A stretch of 64,000 nucleotides of DNA from SIAQ01 sp964484265 (GTDB lineage Bacteria > Planctomycetota > Planctomycetia > Gemmatales > Gemmataceae). Shown piece by piece: positions 46,002 to 54,074 of this stretch (its first letter is position 1; each line of letters opens with the position of its first letter). The notes under the pieces were generated by a model. It worked only from the letters and a program-made list of their open reading frames with translations. It did no database searches and was not told where the DNA came from. Position numbers and translations under genes: made by a program. The stretch is taken from contig CAZAFH010000002.1 in assembly GCA_964484265.1 (NCBI GenBank), positions 124,001-188,000 of the forward strand. Direction: 5' to 3'.

Positions 46002-46838
46002 ATGCAAGGCTCACCGCAAGGCAAGAGGAAGTCAGGGCGTCGCTGGACCGGGCTGGGACAGCTCTCCCTGGTCGAGCATTCGCTGTGCCCGCTGGATCCC
46101 GGAGCGTCACTCGTTGAGGGCCTGGTCCACCAGAGTGCTTACTTCTTTGTCGATAAGAACCATCGCATGCAACGAGCGACCGCGCACATCGTGTCGCCGT
46201 CCGGTTTGTCGGCGACGGACGAATTCTATCTGTGGGGCCTGCTCGCTCTGACGTTTGCGCAGCCGCAAGCCGATACGAATCTGTTCGCGACGCCGCACTA
46301 CTGCCTGCGCCAGCTCGGCGTAATTGACGCTCAGGCTCGCCGGGGCGGAAAACAGTATCAAGATTTTGCGAAAGCGATCGAGCGGCTTTCCCAGGTGACC
46401 TATCTGAATGATCGCTTCTACGATCCGGTGCGCGCCGAGCATCGCAAGGTCAGCTTCGGCTTCATGAGCTACAGCTTGCCGCTCGATCCGGAATCGTGTC
46501 GCGCCTGGCGCATCGCATGGGATCCGATCTTCTTCGAGATAGTTCATGCAGCCGGCGGCTCGTTCCGCTTCGACCTCGCGACTTACAAGGAACTTGATCC
46601 GGCGAGCCGACGATTGTTTCTTCTGCTGTGCAAGATCTTCCCGCGTCGGGACACGTCGCCGAGATTCGACCTCTCGCACCTGGCCGTGAACGTGCTCGGC
46701 TTTTCTTCCACGATGCCGATCTGGGATCTGAAAGCGAAAGTGTGGCGGTGCGTCTGTCGTCTCGCCGAACCTGAAGTGATCGCCATGTTCCGTGCAAGGC
46801 AGTGCGGACTCGTTCGATCGTCACGGGTGGTTCCGTGA
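46002..46838 (+). CDS. repA: RepA-like plasmid replication initiator
   Basis: 278 residues from ATG 46002 (GAGG site three bases upstream; an open extension back to 45,939 lacks one). The pattern fits the replication initiator protein A family: an N-terminal winged helix region (SATDEFYLWGLLALTFAQ, TPHYCLRQLGVID), then FAKAIERLSQVTYLNDRFYDP, a strand-rich segment and a second winged helix (FDLATYKELDPASRRLFLLLCKIF). Such proteins bind iterons at a plasmid origin. Together with parAB it shows that the element is, or descends from, a self-replicating plasmid. The C-terminus may be slightly short. Confidence 0.75.
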   Translation: MQGSPQGKRKSGRRWTGLGQLSLVEHSLCPLDPGASLVEGLVHQSAYFFVDKNHRMQRATAHIVSPSGLSATDEFYLWGLLALTFAQPQADTNLFATPHYCLRQLGVIDAQARRGGKQYQDFAKAIERLSQVTYLNDRFYDPVRAEHRKVSFGFMSYSLPLDPESCRAWRIAWDPIFFEIVHAAGGSFRFDLATYKELDPASRRLFLLLCKIFPRRDTSPRFDLSHLAVNVLGFSSTMPIWDLKAKVWRCVCRLAEPEVIAMFRARQCGLVRSSRVVP

Positions 46839-46925
46839 CGCAGACGACGAAAGAGCTGACGGAAGTCTGATCGATGTTGCGTGCCGTCCGCACGAGGCGG
46901 CCGGCCCTTGGAAGGGCGCAAGCGG

Positions 46926-46963
46926 CTTCACGAAGCGTCACTGGGAAGTGGCGCTTCATGAAG
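46926..46963. promoter_or_regulatory. Long hairpin between repA and the next gene
   Basis: 17-nt arms (46926-46942 and 46947-46963) match at 15 of 17 positions around a GGGA loop. There is no T-tract directly after it, so it is not a plain terminator. It may be a single-strand origin, a protein-binding site or an RNA stabiliser. Confidence 0.4.
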
Positions 46964-46975
46964 TTGGCAAATCGA

Positions 46976-47027
46976 CGGCGTTTTCATGGTGCACGTCTTG
47001 AGTTCGCCTGAAAACGCCGGCGGTTTT
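46976..47027 (+). terminator. Possible repA terminator
   Basis: Perfect 11-bp arms CGGCGTTTTCA (46976-46986) and TGAAAACGCCG (47009-47019) with a 22-nt loop, followed within a few bases by GTTTTTC on the plus strand. It follows the repA hairpin, and the remaining 160 bp before 47,190 hold no gene. Confidence 0.4.
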
Positions 47028-47189
47028 TCTGTGATGGGTAGTATGGATTGGGGAAGGCGAACTCAAGAATGTAGTTCGCGCGCGAATTCCCCTTCTTCTG
47101 ACCTGTTGCCCTGGCCCTTGCAAGGATCGTGGCTTTTGGAGGGATTGTGCCGCAGAAACAACCCCTCTTTTTTTGATGCTCGGAGGGAC

Positions 47190-48035
47190 ATGCAGTATCG
47201 TTCCGAAGTAGTTTCCGTGGCCGGTTTCGTTCAACAGATCGCCTGCAGCTATTTGCGACATGGTTACTGGTTCTACGTGACGGGCCGGATTCCCGCGGGC
47301 AAGGATGTCAATTCCGTCGATCGCAAGCTTGTCGAGAAATACGCCATTGACGTCTCGGAATCGACGCGGGCAAGGCGCAAGCAGGCCGGGCAAGCCAACC
47401 TCCAATATCTTCGTCATGATCGCACGTTCGCCATTTTTGCGACCAAGGGGGAGCATCGCTTCTTCGAAGAAGAGGCCAGCAGCATTCGCGATATCCGCAG
47501 AATTCCGATCCGCTATTCGGGCTACTCGATCAGCTATCGCCGCGGCGGCCGCACGCGCGACGGCGCAGCCGATCATCGGTGGCATGCGCATGTCGAGATC
47601 GACCGGCAAGTCTACCTGGGCATTCGGGCCTATCTGATGGAATTGGCAGTTCACCGGTCTGTTGAAAAGCTCGTGATGGAGTTTTACGAGCTGCCTTTTG
47701 AGCCGTATGCGCCGATTCGCCGACAACTTTTGACACTGATTCGCTCGGTGAATCGCATCCGTCATCGAGCGGGCTATCGACTGGTGCCGGTCGAGGTCCT
47801 CCCTCTCCGCCGTCGCATCGTAAGGCCGTTCGGCGACGATCATCGTCTCATGCACACAGTGCATGATTCGGGCGGCGAGCCCGAAGCGGAACCAGCGCCA
47901 ATGCCTGAAAGAGTTGGCCCGCATCGGACCTGGAAAGGGAAACGGCAGGCATCGCAAGGCAGAGAACGCCATTCCGATAGCACGTTAGAGCAACTCCGCA
48001 GGCGTGAAATTGCTCACGCAAACACTGCGGACTAG
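47190..48035 (+). CDS. Conserved plasmid-associated protein of unknown function
   Basis: 281 residues from ATG 47190 with a GGAGG site; the upstream open frame from 46,986 crosses hairpins and is unlikely. The conserved-looking core contains SYLRHGYWFYVTGRIPAGKD, SESTRARRKQAGQANLQYLR and FATKGEHRFFEEE, then a segment like RRIPIRYSGYSISYR. Basic, no membrane segment. Its placement after repA suggests a role in replication or maintenance. The last 188 bp overlap, in antisense, the end of the aminotransferase-like gene. Confidence 0.6.
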   Translation: MQYRSEVVSVAGFVQQIACSYLRHGYWFYVTGRIPAGKDVNSVDRKLVEKYAIDVSESTRARRKQAGQANLQYLRHDRTFAIFATKGEHRFFEEEASSIRDIRRIPIRYSGYSISYRRGGRTRDGAADHRWHAHVEIDRQVYLGIRAYLMELAVHRSVEKLVMEFYELPFEPYAPIRRQLLTLIRSVNRIRHRAGYRLVPVEVLPLRRRIVRPFGDDHRLMHTVHDSGGEPEAEPAPMPERVGPHRTWKGKRQASQGRERHSDSTLEQLRRREIAHANTAD

Positions 48036-48951
48036 CCGACCGGATGTGCCGTGAGCTGGCTTGAAGGAGCACGGACGCCGAACGAAATGCAACATCGGGA
48101 TTCAGCGGAATCCATTTTGTCATTCCGGCAATGCGTCGCAGCAGCTCAGCGTTCGCGAGCCGACGCCGGAGTAGATCGGGCAGTCGGCCTTCAATGAGCT
48201 GGCTTTCCAGGGCACCTCGGCAGGCGAACAGCGGCGAAAGGTTCACGGTCTCGGTGAAGCGGCGAAGACGGCCTGCGCCGAGGTAGAGGTCGCACGGAAC
48301 ACGCGAGAGATCGACCGGAACCTGCCCAAGCGCCTGCGAACCGTCGATGACCATTGCCACGCTGGGAGTTTCTCGACGAACTTGGTGGACAATCTCGCCC
48401 ACCGGTAGGCGGATGCCGTCGTGGCTGATCTCCGGAAGGAATAGCCCGCCGGCATCGGATCGGTGGAGTGCGGCCACGATGCTGTCGATGAGACCTTTGG
48501 CATCGAGCTTCTGGCCGAGGAGGCGGCTGCGAACCGGAAGCAGGTCAATTCGAGTGCTCACTTTCTGGGCGCCGCGGGCCAAGATATGCTGATAGCTCGG
48601 CCACGCAAGGTCAGGAACGACGACTGGTTTCCGACGTCGAAACAGCAAACGCGCAGCCACCTTCATCAGGTTCGCGGATCGTCCCGCGATAAACGTTTTG
48701 GCGCCGTCTGGAAGGGAGACAAGGTTCGTAAGCGTGCGCTTCAGGTCGGAAATTCCGCGCCAGCAGCGAAGTCCGGGATAGCTCGCCTGATGGGTCGGAG
48801 TCAGAGCTGGGAAACCGTCACGAAGAAACCGCTCGAAGTACAGCGTGCAACCTTCATCGCCGGCGAGCCGCACGAAGTCATGCAAAGCCCATTGCGTGCT
48901 CGGTGCCATCAGGCCCATCCGAGCCGCGTCCAGATACAACATCGACGGCAT
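47848..48951 (-). CDS. Aminotransferase class V (cysteine-desulfurase-like) fold protein lacking the PLP lysine
   Basis: 367 residues. The fold is shown by MLYLDAARMGLMAPST, FIAGRSANLMKVAARLLF, VVPDLAWPSYQHILA, LFLPEISHDGIRLPVGEIV, VIDGSQALGQVPVDL and a C-terminal small domain (GVALTCYRNGVLCLAMPA). In active members the segment after the PLP aspartate reads like GSGHKW with the Schiff-base lysine; here it is LYLGAGRLRRF, with no lysine. It is thus probably not a classical PLP enzyme. Cargo function unknown. A 188 bp antisense overlap with the gene at 47,190 is real on both sides by coding pattern. Confidence 0.65.
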   Translation of the reverse strand: MPSMLYLDAARMGLMAPSTQWALHDFVRLAGDEGCTLYFERFLRDGFPALTPTHQASYPGLRCWRGISDLKRTLTNLVSLPDGAKTFIAGRSANLMKVAARLLFRRRKPVVVPDLAWPSYQHILARGAQKVSTRIDLLPVRSRLLGQKLDAKGLIDSIVAALHRSDAGGLFLPEISHDGIRLPVGEIVHQVRRETPSVAMVIDGSQALGQVPVDLSRVPCDLYLGAGRLRRFTETVNLSPLFACRGALESQLIEGRLPDLLRRRLANAELLRRIAGMTKWIPLNPDVAFRSASVLLQASSRHIRSASPQCLREQFHACGVALTCYRNGVLCLAMPAVSLSRSDAGQLFQALALVPLRARRPNHALCA

Positions 48952-48969
48952 GGAAGGCCACGCAAAACC

Positions 48970-48988
48970 TGTACACTATCTTGTACAC
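48970..48988. promoter_or_regulatory. Two TGTACAC repeats upstream of the aminotransferase-like gene
   Basis: TGTACAC occurs at 48970-48976 and 48982-48988, 12 bp apart centre to centre, in the 57 bp between divergent-looking gene ends, just before the 48,951 start on the minus strand. One helical turn spacing suggests an operator for a dimeric repressor. Confidence 0.3.
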
Positions 48989-49008
48989 AATTGTAGGCGA
49001 CGGGTGGG

Positions 49009-49917
49009 TCATTGATCCACCACATTTTGGAAGGATTCCGAAAACAGGCCGATACGTTGCCATTGCGACAAGGCCTGTCGGATGTCGAGCTGGTCGAAAG
49101 TCAGAGTGAAGCGAACCGTGCGCGACTGCTCGTCGAGTTCTTGCACCCCGACCGCCCGATCCCCATAGACGGCGAAATCCCGCAGAAGATCCGGTTCTTT
49201 TACAAGACTCGACTCGCGCACGAGCGAGACGTGAATTCCACGTCCCTGCTGCTCGACAAGCCATTCAAGAATTCCGCAGCCGGGCATTTTCTGTTCGAAC
49301 GGCCACAACTCGTCCGGCAAGATATGAATCCGCTCGATGCGAAAACCGCGGCCGATCAGGTCGTAATTCAGTTGCATGCTCTGGCGGCCAGGTTGATCGT
49401 TCCAGTAATCGTCGGTCCGGACCCAGGCAACCGAGTAGTAGGTCTTCACGCGCATCGTTTCGAGGACGTGTTGATAAGCGGTCCGCCATGTTTCGGTCGC
49501 GTCAAAAACGACCCGTCCGGACGCGAGCGTTGTCGCGTCGTCGGCCATTGCTTCGAGTCGCGCCAGGGCGAGATCGCGGAACAGCAGATCCTGGTTCCGA
49601 ACAATCTTGGTGAGCGCGTCGGCGAGCCGGACATATGGCTGATAGAAGCCCGGCGCCGGCGCCACGGCGAACGGCGTCGGCAGATTGCTCAGGATCGCCG
49701 CCCACTCTCGATCACGAGACCGATTTTCATGAATTTGAAAACACAGCAACGTCGCGAAGGCGGCGAGCGCAATCGCGACCGCCGAAACATCGGACACGAA
49801 AACCGCCACGAGACCCGTGACCACGAGAATGATCAAGCCCGCAGTGATGCCGAACGTGTCACGCTCGCACGCAAGCTCCAAATCGGGCGATGAGCTAATT
49901 TGGTTGTCTTCGGCCAT
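49009..49917 (-). CDS. Two-TM membrane protein with a soluble C-terminal domain
   Basis: 302 residues from ATG 49917. Residues about 25-60 form two membrane helices (GLIILVVTGLVAVFVSDV, AIALAAFATLLCFQI). The C-terminal 240 residues form an alpha/beta domain with strings RLADALTKIVRNQDLLF, ETWRTAYQHVLE, YSVAWVRTDDYWNDQPGR, IERIHILPDELWPF and ISVVRES-like VSLVRESSLVKE. The second half resembles the phospholipase-D-like or small-sensor layout without an HKD motif; that is only a resemblance. It flanks the AAA+/GTPase operon across the integrase on the same strand and may belong to it. Confidence 0.6.
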   Translation of the reverse strand: MAEDNQISSSPDLELACERDTFGITAGLIILVVTGLVAVFVSDVSAVAIALAAFATLLCFQIHENRSRDREWAAILSNLPTPFAVAPAPGFYQPYVRLADALTKIVRNQDLLFRDLALARLEAMADDATTLASGRVVFDATETWRTAYQHVLETMRVKTYYSVAWVRTDDYWNDQPGRQSMQLNYDLIGRGFRIERIHILPDELWPFEQKMPGCGILEWLVEQQGRGIHVSLVRESSLVKEPDLLRDFAVYGDRAVGVQELDEQSRTVRFTLTFDQLDIRQALSQWQRIGLFSESFQNVVDQ

Positions 49918-50219
49918 GCTTCCCTGTATTGATTTTTCTGTCTGATGGGACGACCGGTCCGTTCGATTCTGGAATCTGAGTAACGGCAATTGAAGCCAAT
50001 TGAAGCGGGGTTCTGAAAAGCCTGCGAATTGTCCCTGCCAGGCTACTCGGCGGGTTTCCTGCAGCGCTAGTTGTCAAGCTTCGGTTGCCTAGCGTGGCAC
50101 CCCCCGAGGGCCCAAGTCGAGGCCCTAGTTGAGTTGCGTCAATCGATGGCGACCACTTGCGCTCTGCTTGCGGTTATCGTATGCTTCGCGAAAGTCACTC
50201 TTAACGAAGTGAAAAGGCC
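49918..50219. other. Non-coding divergent region between membrane protein and recombinase
   Basis: 302 bp without a convincing coding frame. It must contain the promoters of the divergent genes. A GC-rich interrupted palindrome (GAGGGCCC, then GAGGCCCT) at about 50,107-50,125 could be part of an attachment site or an operator. Confidence 0.3.
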
Positions 50220-51284
50220 ATGGAACCAGACGAAAAACCGCTGACGCCCGATGTGGAATCGCCGATAGTTCCACCAGGAATCCCTGCCGAAATGCCCGAT
50301 ATTCTTGACCAATGGCTGCGGTCAATCTTCGATCCGGAGATTGGAGCAGAAAAGCCGCGGAAATTGATGGCGGAGGCTTTCCTGGGCTGGCTCACGAGAT
50401 CGTCGTCCATGGAAACCCGGCGCGCTTATGCCCGTGACGTCGCACTTTTCTTTCGCTTCATGGGCATCGACATAAATCGGCTGGAGGAGCTTTCCCGGAT
50501 TCGTCCTTTCGACGTGGCGGCCTGGCGCGATCACTTGCGCCAGCGTGGTTTGGCTTTCGCTTCGGTCAGCCGCAAGATCACGGTGCTGCGTTCCATGTTC
50601 TCCTACCTCCAGGTTCACAGGTTGACTCCGACCGATCCGGCCCATCGCGATCTCGTGGCGACACCGCCGGTGCCGCGTGACGGAAAGACGGTTGGCCTTT
50701 CGCCGCACGAGTGCCGCCGCGTGCTCGATGCGCCGGCCCTGGCGACACCCGTGGGCATCCGTGATCGAGCCTTGCTTGCGATCCTGGCTTACACCGGTTG
50801 CCGGGTTGGCGAGCTTTGCCGAATGCGCGTTGGCGACATCAAGATGACCGGTGGACATCGAATCATCGAAATACGAGGGAAGGGGGACAAGGAGCGACGA
50901 GTGCCGCTCAATCCGGAGGCATCTGAGCGCATCGAAGCATGGCTCGATTTCGCCGAGCTTCGCGATGGGCCGGACTCCGCGCTTTTTTTTGCCGGCGAAG
51001 TCGGCGCGTGGTTCCGGAAGGGATGGCTTCAGCCGGCGACATCTCACGTCGCGATCCGTGCAGTTGAGTTGCTCGTCGCTCGCTATGTCCGGTTGCTGGG
51101 ACTGGATCCAGCAGTCACGGTCCACTCGTTTCGAGTTACCGCACTCACGACTGCCCGCGAATGCGGGTGCGACCTGGTAGACGTGCAGACCTTCGCCGGG
51201 CATTGCGATCCGAAAACGACTCTTTCTTACATCCGGAATCGCGACCGCTTGAATAAGTCGCCAGCGTATGTCTTGGCCTATTGA
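50220..51284 (+). CDS. Tyrosine recombinase (XerC/XerD-like integrase)
   Basis: 354 residues. The N-terminal SAM-like core-binding domain (about 50-140: FLGWLTRSSSMETRRAYARD, SVSRKITVLRSMFSYLQ) precedes the catalytic domain. Active-site residues are present: Arg in TGCRVGELCRMRV, Lys in GKGDKERRVPL, HSFR in VHSFRVTALT, His in GHCDPKTTLSYI with the following tyrosine as nucleophile. It is full length for a Xer-type enzyme. It probably resolves dimers of, or integrates, the element; its internal location between two cargo genes fits a plasmid resolvase as well as an integrase. Its stop overlaps that of the convergent gene by 7 bp. Confidence 0.9.
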   Translation: MEPDEKPLTPDVESPIVPPGIPAEMPDILDQWLRSIFDPEIGAEKPRKLMAEAFLGWLTRSSSMETRRAYARDVALFFRFMGIDINRLEELSRIRPFDVAAWRDHLRQRGLAFASVSRKITVLRSMFSYLQVHRLTPTDPAHRDLVATPPVPRDGKTVGLSPHECRRVLDAPALATPVGIRDRALLAILAYTGCRVGELCRMRVGDIKMTGGHRIIEIRGKGDKERRVPLNPEASERIEAWLDFAELRDGPDSALFFAGEVGAWFRKGWLQPATSHVAIRAVELLVARYVRLLGLDPAVTVHSFRVTALTTARECGCDLVDVQTFAGHCDPKTTLSYIRNRDRLNKSPAYVLAY

Positions 51285-51943
51285 AACCTGGGCAGCAGCC
51301 CGGCCAAAAACAGAATCACTGTCGTCAGAACCGCGGATACAACAAGGATGACGAATGTGGTGGCCAGCCGCTGCCGCCGTGTCGGGATTGCCTTGCGCAG
51401 TCGTTCATTTGCGCGGCGAAGGTCGCTAATATCCTGTTTCAGCTGCGCGTTTTCCCTTTCCAGATCGTCGGCCACATGGCCGCGCGCCGCCGCCTCGGGT
51501 GGCGCTTGCAATTCTGGTTCGGCCACAGCCAACCAGATACGCAGCAAATCACTTTGGCCGCGCTTGGTTGGTGCAGACAAATTCTTGAGCTGGTGACTGA
51601 TCTCATCGCAGGAACCGGATTCATCCGTATCGGCAAGAACATCTTTCGCCTGAACGGGCAGGACTGCAACGCGGAGAATGTGCGGGCTTCTCTCCGTAGC
51701 CCTGGGATCTGCACATTGTTCTTGCCGACTTTTTTCAATCACGAGTGATCCCGCGCCGCACTCCCGTAGGACGCTCGTGTCACTCTTGGAGGAATAGAGG
51801 TCTGGCGTGACGGTACGGACTATCTCCTCAAGCATCGTCTCGCCGATATCGGGGTGGAAGGCCCAGCCGGCGCCATCGGCAAACCACATGTGGATGGCCA
51901 CAGGGACCGGCGTGTACAGGGCAAGAGCCTTTGCTTCTGTCAT
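51278..51943 (-). CDS. Tail-anchored coiled-coil protein, last gene of the AAA+/GTPase operon
   Basis: 221 residues from ATG 51943. Residues about 5-90 form an unrecognised globular domain (IHMWFADGAGWAFHPDIGETML). A proline/alanine-rich link leads to a coiled coil (DDLERENAQLKQDISDLRRANERLRKA) and a C-terminal membrane helix (LATTFVILVVSAVLTTVILFL) with almost nothing after it. The same order, soluble domain, coiled coil, terminal helix, occurs in the preceding gene's product, so the two may pair through their coils at the membrane. It starts 16 bp after that gene. Confidence 0.65.
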   Translation of the reverse strand: MTEAKALALYTPVPVAIHMWFADGAGWAFHPDIGETMLEEIVRTVTPDLYSSKSDTSVLRECGAGSLVIEKSRQEQCADPRATERSPHILRVAVLPVQAKDVLADTDESGSCDEISHQLKNLSAPTKRGQSDLLRIWLAVAEPELQAPPEAAARGHVADDLERENAQLKQDISDLRRANERLRKAIPTRRQRLATTFVILVVSAVLTTVILFLAGLLPRFQ

Positions 51944-51958
51944 GGCGAAAGATCCCAA

Positions 51959-54070
51959 TCAGTTCTGACGTCCGAGTAAGTGCCAGACGATCCATAAGAC
52001 GGGCACTGCAAGGACAAGGGCGATGGCTAGCAGCACGGCAAGCTCAATCGTGCGGCGGCGCCGAGCCTCAGCCCGCTCGCGCACTCGCCCGATCGCTTTC
52101 AGCAGATCTCCGCATTCTCTTGCCAATGTTGTGTCGCCAACGCCACTTGCCTTTTGGGCAAGGTGCGAAACCTCCTGCCGAATTTTGGGTGGAGGCATTT
52201 CTCCTTGGTCGAGATAGGGTTGCACTCTTTTTCTAAGCTCCGAAACCTCGGCGCGCAGGTGGTCGGAATGCGCCCGCAGCTGACGTTCTCGATTCGCATT
52301 CGCCGTCTCAAGCTCCGCTGATGTTTTTGCCAATTCGAGCTGCAGCTCCTGCAGGCGCTGCTGCAAGCGAGGTTCGGCTTGCTTCTTCCGTTCGACTGCC
52401 GAGCGCAACGGCTCATAAATGGCGATGGGCTGCAGGTCTTCAACGGTCAGTTCGCGTCCGCGCGGAAAATGCCGAGGGTCAGAGAAGTTCTTGCCGAGCG
52501 GACATATCGCCATAATGCCGACGCGGCCGGCACGGCGGCAGATGTCTTGAATATTCGCGAGCAGGTTTCCGAAATACACTGGGCTAGCCTGTTCCAACTC
52601 CTGCAGGACGTTCTCAAGGTCCTCTTTCGACCGGGGCACCTCGCCTCTCTCATCCAGACGCGTCAGCGCCAAAATGAACTGCGAACCATATTCGGCGAGG
52701 ACGCGGTTGATTGCCTCAAGCGTCTCCTGACTGTTGTCGTTCCAGCGATGGCAGCAGAGCACCACGTCGGCAGACTTGAGGAACTCGTGCGACTGCTTGG
52801 CGAACGATTTCACGCCGGTCTTGTCGGCCATCAGTTCCACGAACTCACCAGAGAAATCCATCGTCTCGATTTGCCAGACTTCGCGCTGCCCGTCCTCGTC
52901 CGCCACCATTTCGAACAGGATCTTTTTCGGTTCGGCCATCGCCGTCGGGTGCGACTTGCCCTCTTTCAAGATCGGCGCCCTGACTTCCTTGAGATAGAGC
53001 AGAGAATCATCGTCCGGAAAACGGAGCTGCATTTTTCGATGTGGATCGGAGTGATCAACGCAATACAGCGACCACACGGCCAAAAGGGACGATTTGCCTG
53101 AGCCGCGAACGCCAAACACTCCGAGACGAATCACGCGGTTGTTGCGAGCCGCCTGCAGTTCTCCTTGCAGCTTGTTGACTTCGCTCTCCAGATCCCGCTT
53201 TCGCCGATCGAGGGCCGCGATGGTTCGTTCTTCGATACGTCGTTTCTGTTCTTCAGCGGGTCCATCACCCGTTTGGGAGTCCGTCAAATCGAGCACCGGC
53301 CGCGCGGGCGGAGCCTTGGCCGAAATCAGATCGTGAGCCGTGCAGCGGCGTTTCGGCTCCTTCTGCAAGCAACGGCCGAGCGTGGTGCGCCACGTGCTGG
53401 GCAACTCCATCAGCCATCGTTCGTGTTGCGCCGCCAGGTCGTCAAGTGGGACAGTGTGGCCCCGCGCAATCAAGAGCGCGTGAAGAAAGGTAATCCCAAA
53501 CGCGTAGATATCCTCCGCGGCGCCCGTTTTTCTTTCGGGCGAAATGATTCGCGGACCGGATGTCGCTGACGGGCCGGATGGCATCAATTTCCACTCGCCG
53601 GCAACGGACACGATCCGTCGCGGGTGGACGCCAGCGTGATGGAGGCCCCGGTCGTGCAAATGAGCGAGCGCCTTTGAGATTGCGGCAGCGATTGGTTCCA
53701 GTTCTTCCACCGAAATGGTAGTGGTGAGGCGATCTTCAAGCGAATCCGCCCAGCATTCCATCGCCAGGTATTGCCGCTTCGACTCGCGGCCGCATTCCAT
53801 ACAGGCCAGCAGATGTGGACTCCCTGCGCCTTTGAACGCCTTCATCTCGCGTTCCACCGCGTCAATCTTGATCCCCGCTGTCAGGGCCTCGGGAGAAACG
53901 AGTTCAATGACGACGCCGTTTCCGTTACTTGCGTTGTTGCCTGCCATGCCGCCAGCCAGGGCACCGTATTTCGGCTTGTCCTCGGCGACGAAAAGCTCGC
54001 CCCACGCTCCGGCGCCACGAGTGGCTCGGAGATGAAAGCGACCGTCGATGATATCGTTAACGGTGCTCAT
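51959..54070 (-). CDS. Pseudokinase-P-loop GTPase-coiled coil-tail-anchor fusion protein
   Basis: 703 residues. Residues 10-245 have a protein-kinase-like fold: RGAGAWGELFVAED glycine loop, AISKALAHLHDRGLHHAGVHPRRI, and DIYAFGITFLHALL. The beta-3 lysine is lost (VVIELV), HRD reads HHA and DFG is absent, so it is a pseudokinase. A helix leads to a P-loop GTPase-like domain with GVRGSGKSS (320-328), DFSG (405-408) and TRLDE (470-474, G4-like). A coiled coil (about 545-620) and one terminal membrane helix (ELAVLLAIALVLAVPVLWIV) complete it. It begins 4 bp after the AAA+ gene. The combination suggests a membrane-bound switch regulated by a dead kinase domain. Confidence 0.75.
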   Translation of the reverse strand: MSTVNDIIDGRFHLRATRGAGAWGELFVAEDKPKYGALAGGMAGNNASNGNGVVIELVSPEALTAGIKIDAVEREMKAFKGAGSPHLLACMECGRESKRQYLAMECWADSLEDRLTTTISVEELEPIAAAISKALAHLHDRGLHHAGVHPRRIVSVAGEWKLMPSGPSATSGPRIISPERKTGAAEDIYAFGITFLHALLIARGHTVPLDDLAAQHERWLMELPSTWRTTLGRCLQKEPKRRCTAHDLISAKAPPARPVLDLTDSQTGDGPAEEQKRRIEERTIAALDRRKRDLESEVNKLQGELQAARNNRVIRLGVFGVRGSGKSSLLAVWSLYCVDHSDPHRKMQLRFPDDDSLLYLKEVRAPILKEGKSHPTAMAEPKKILFEMVADEDGQREVWQIETMDFSGEFVELMADKTGVKSFAKQSHEFLKSADVVLCCHRWNDNSQETLEAINRVLAEYGSQFILALTRLDERGEVPRSKEDLENVLQELEQASPVYFGNLLANIQDICRRAGRVGIMAICPLGKNFSDPRHFPRGRELTVEDLQPIAIYEPLRSAVERKKQAEPRLQQRLQELQLELAKTSAELETANANRERQLRAHSDHLRAEVSELRKRVQPYLDQGEMPPPKIRQEVSHLAQKASGVGDTTLARECGDLLKAIGRVRERAEARRRRTIELAVLLAIALVLAVPVLWIVWHLLGRQN

Positions 54071-54074
54071 GGAG

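Noticed and set aside
49012..49893. 293-codon plus-strand frame opposite the two-TM membrane protein
   Set aside because: The minus-strand product has two plausible TM helices and coherent domain pattern; the plus-strand product does not.
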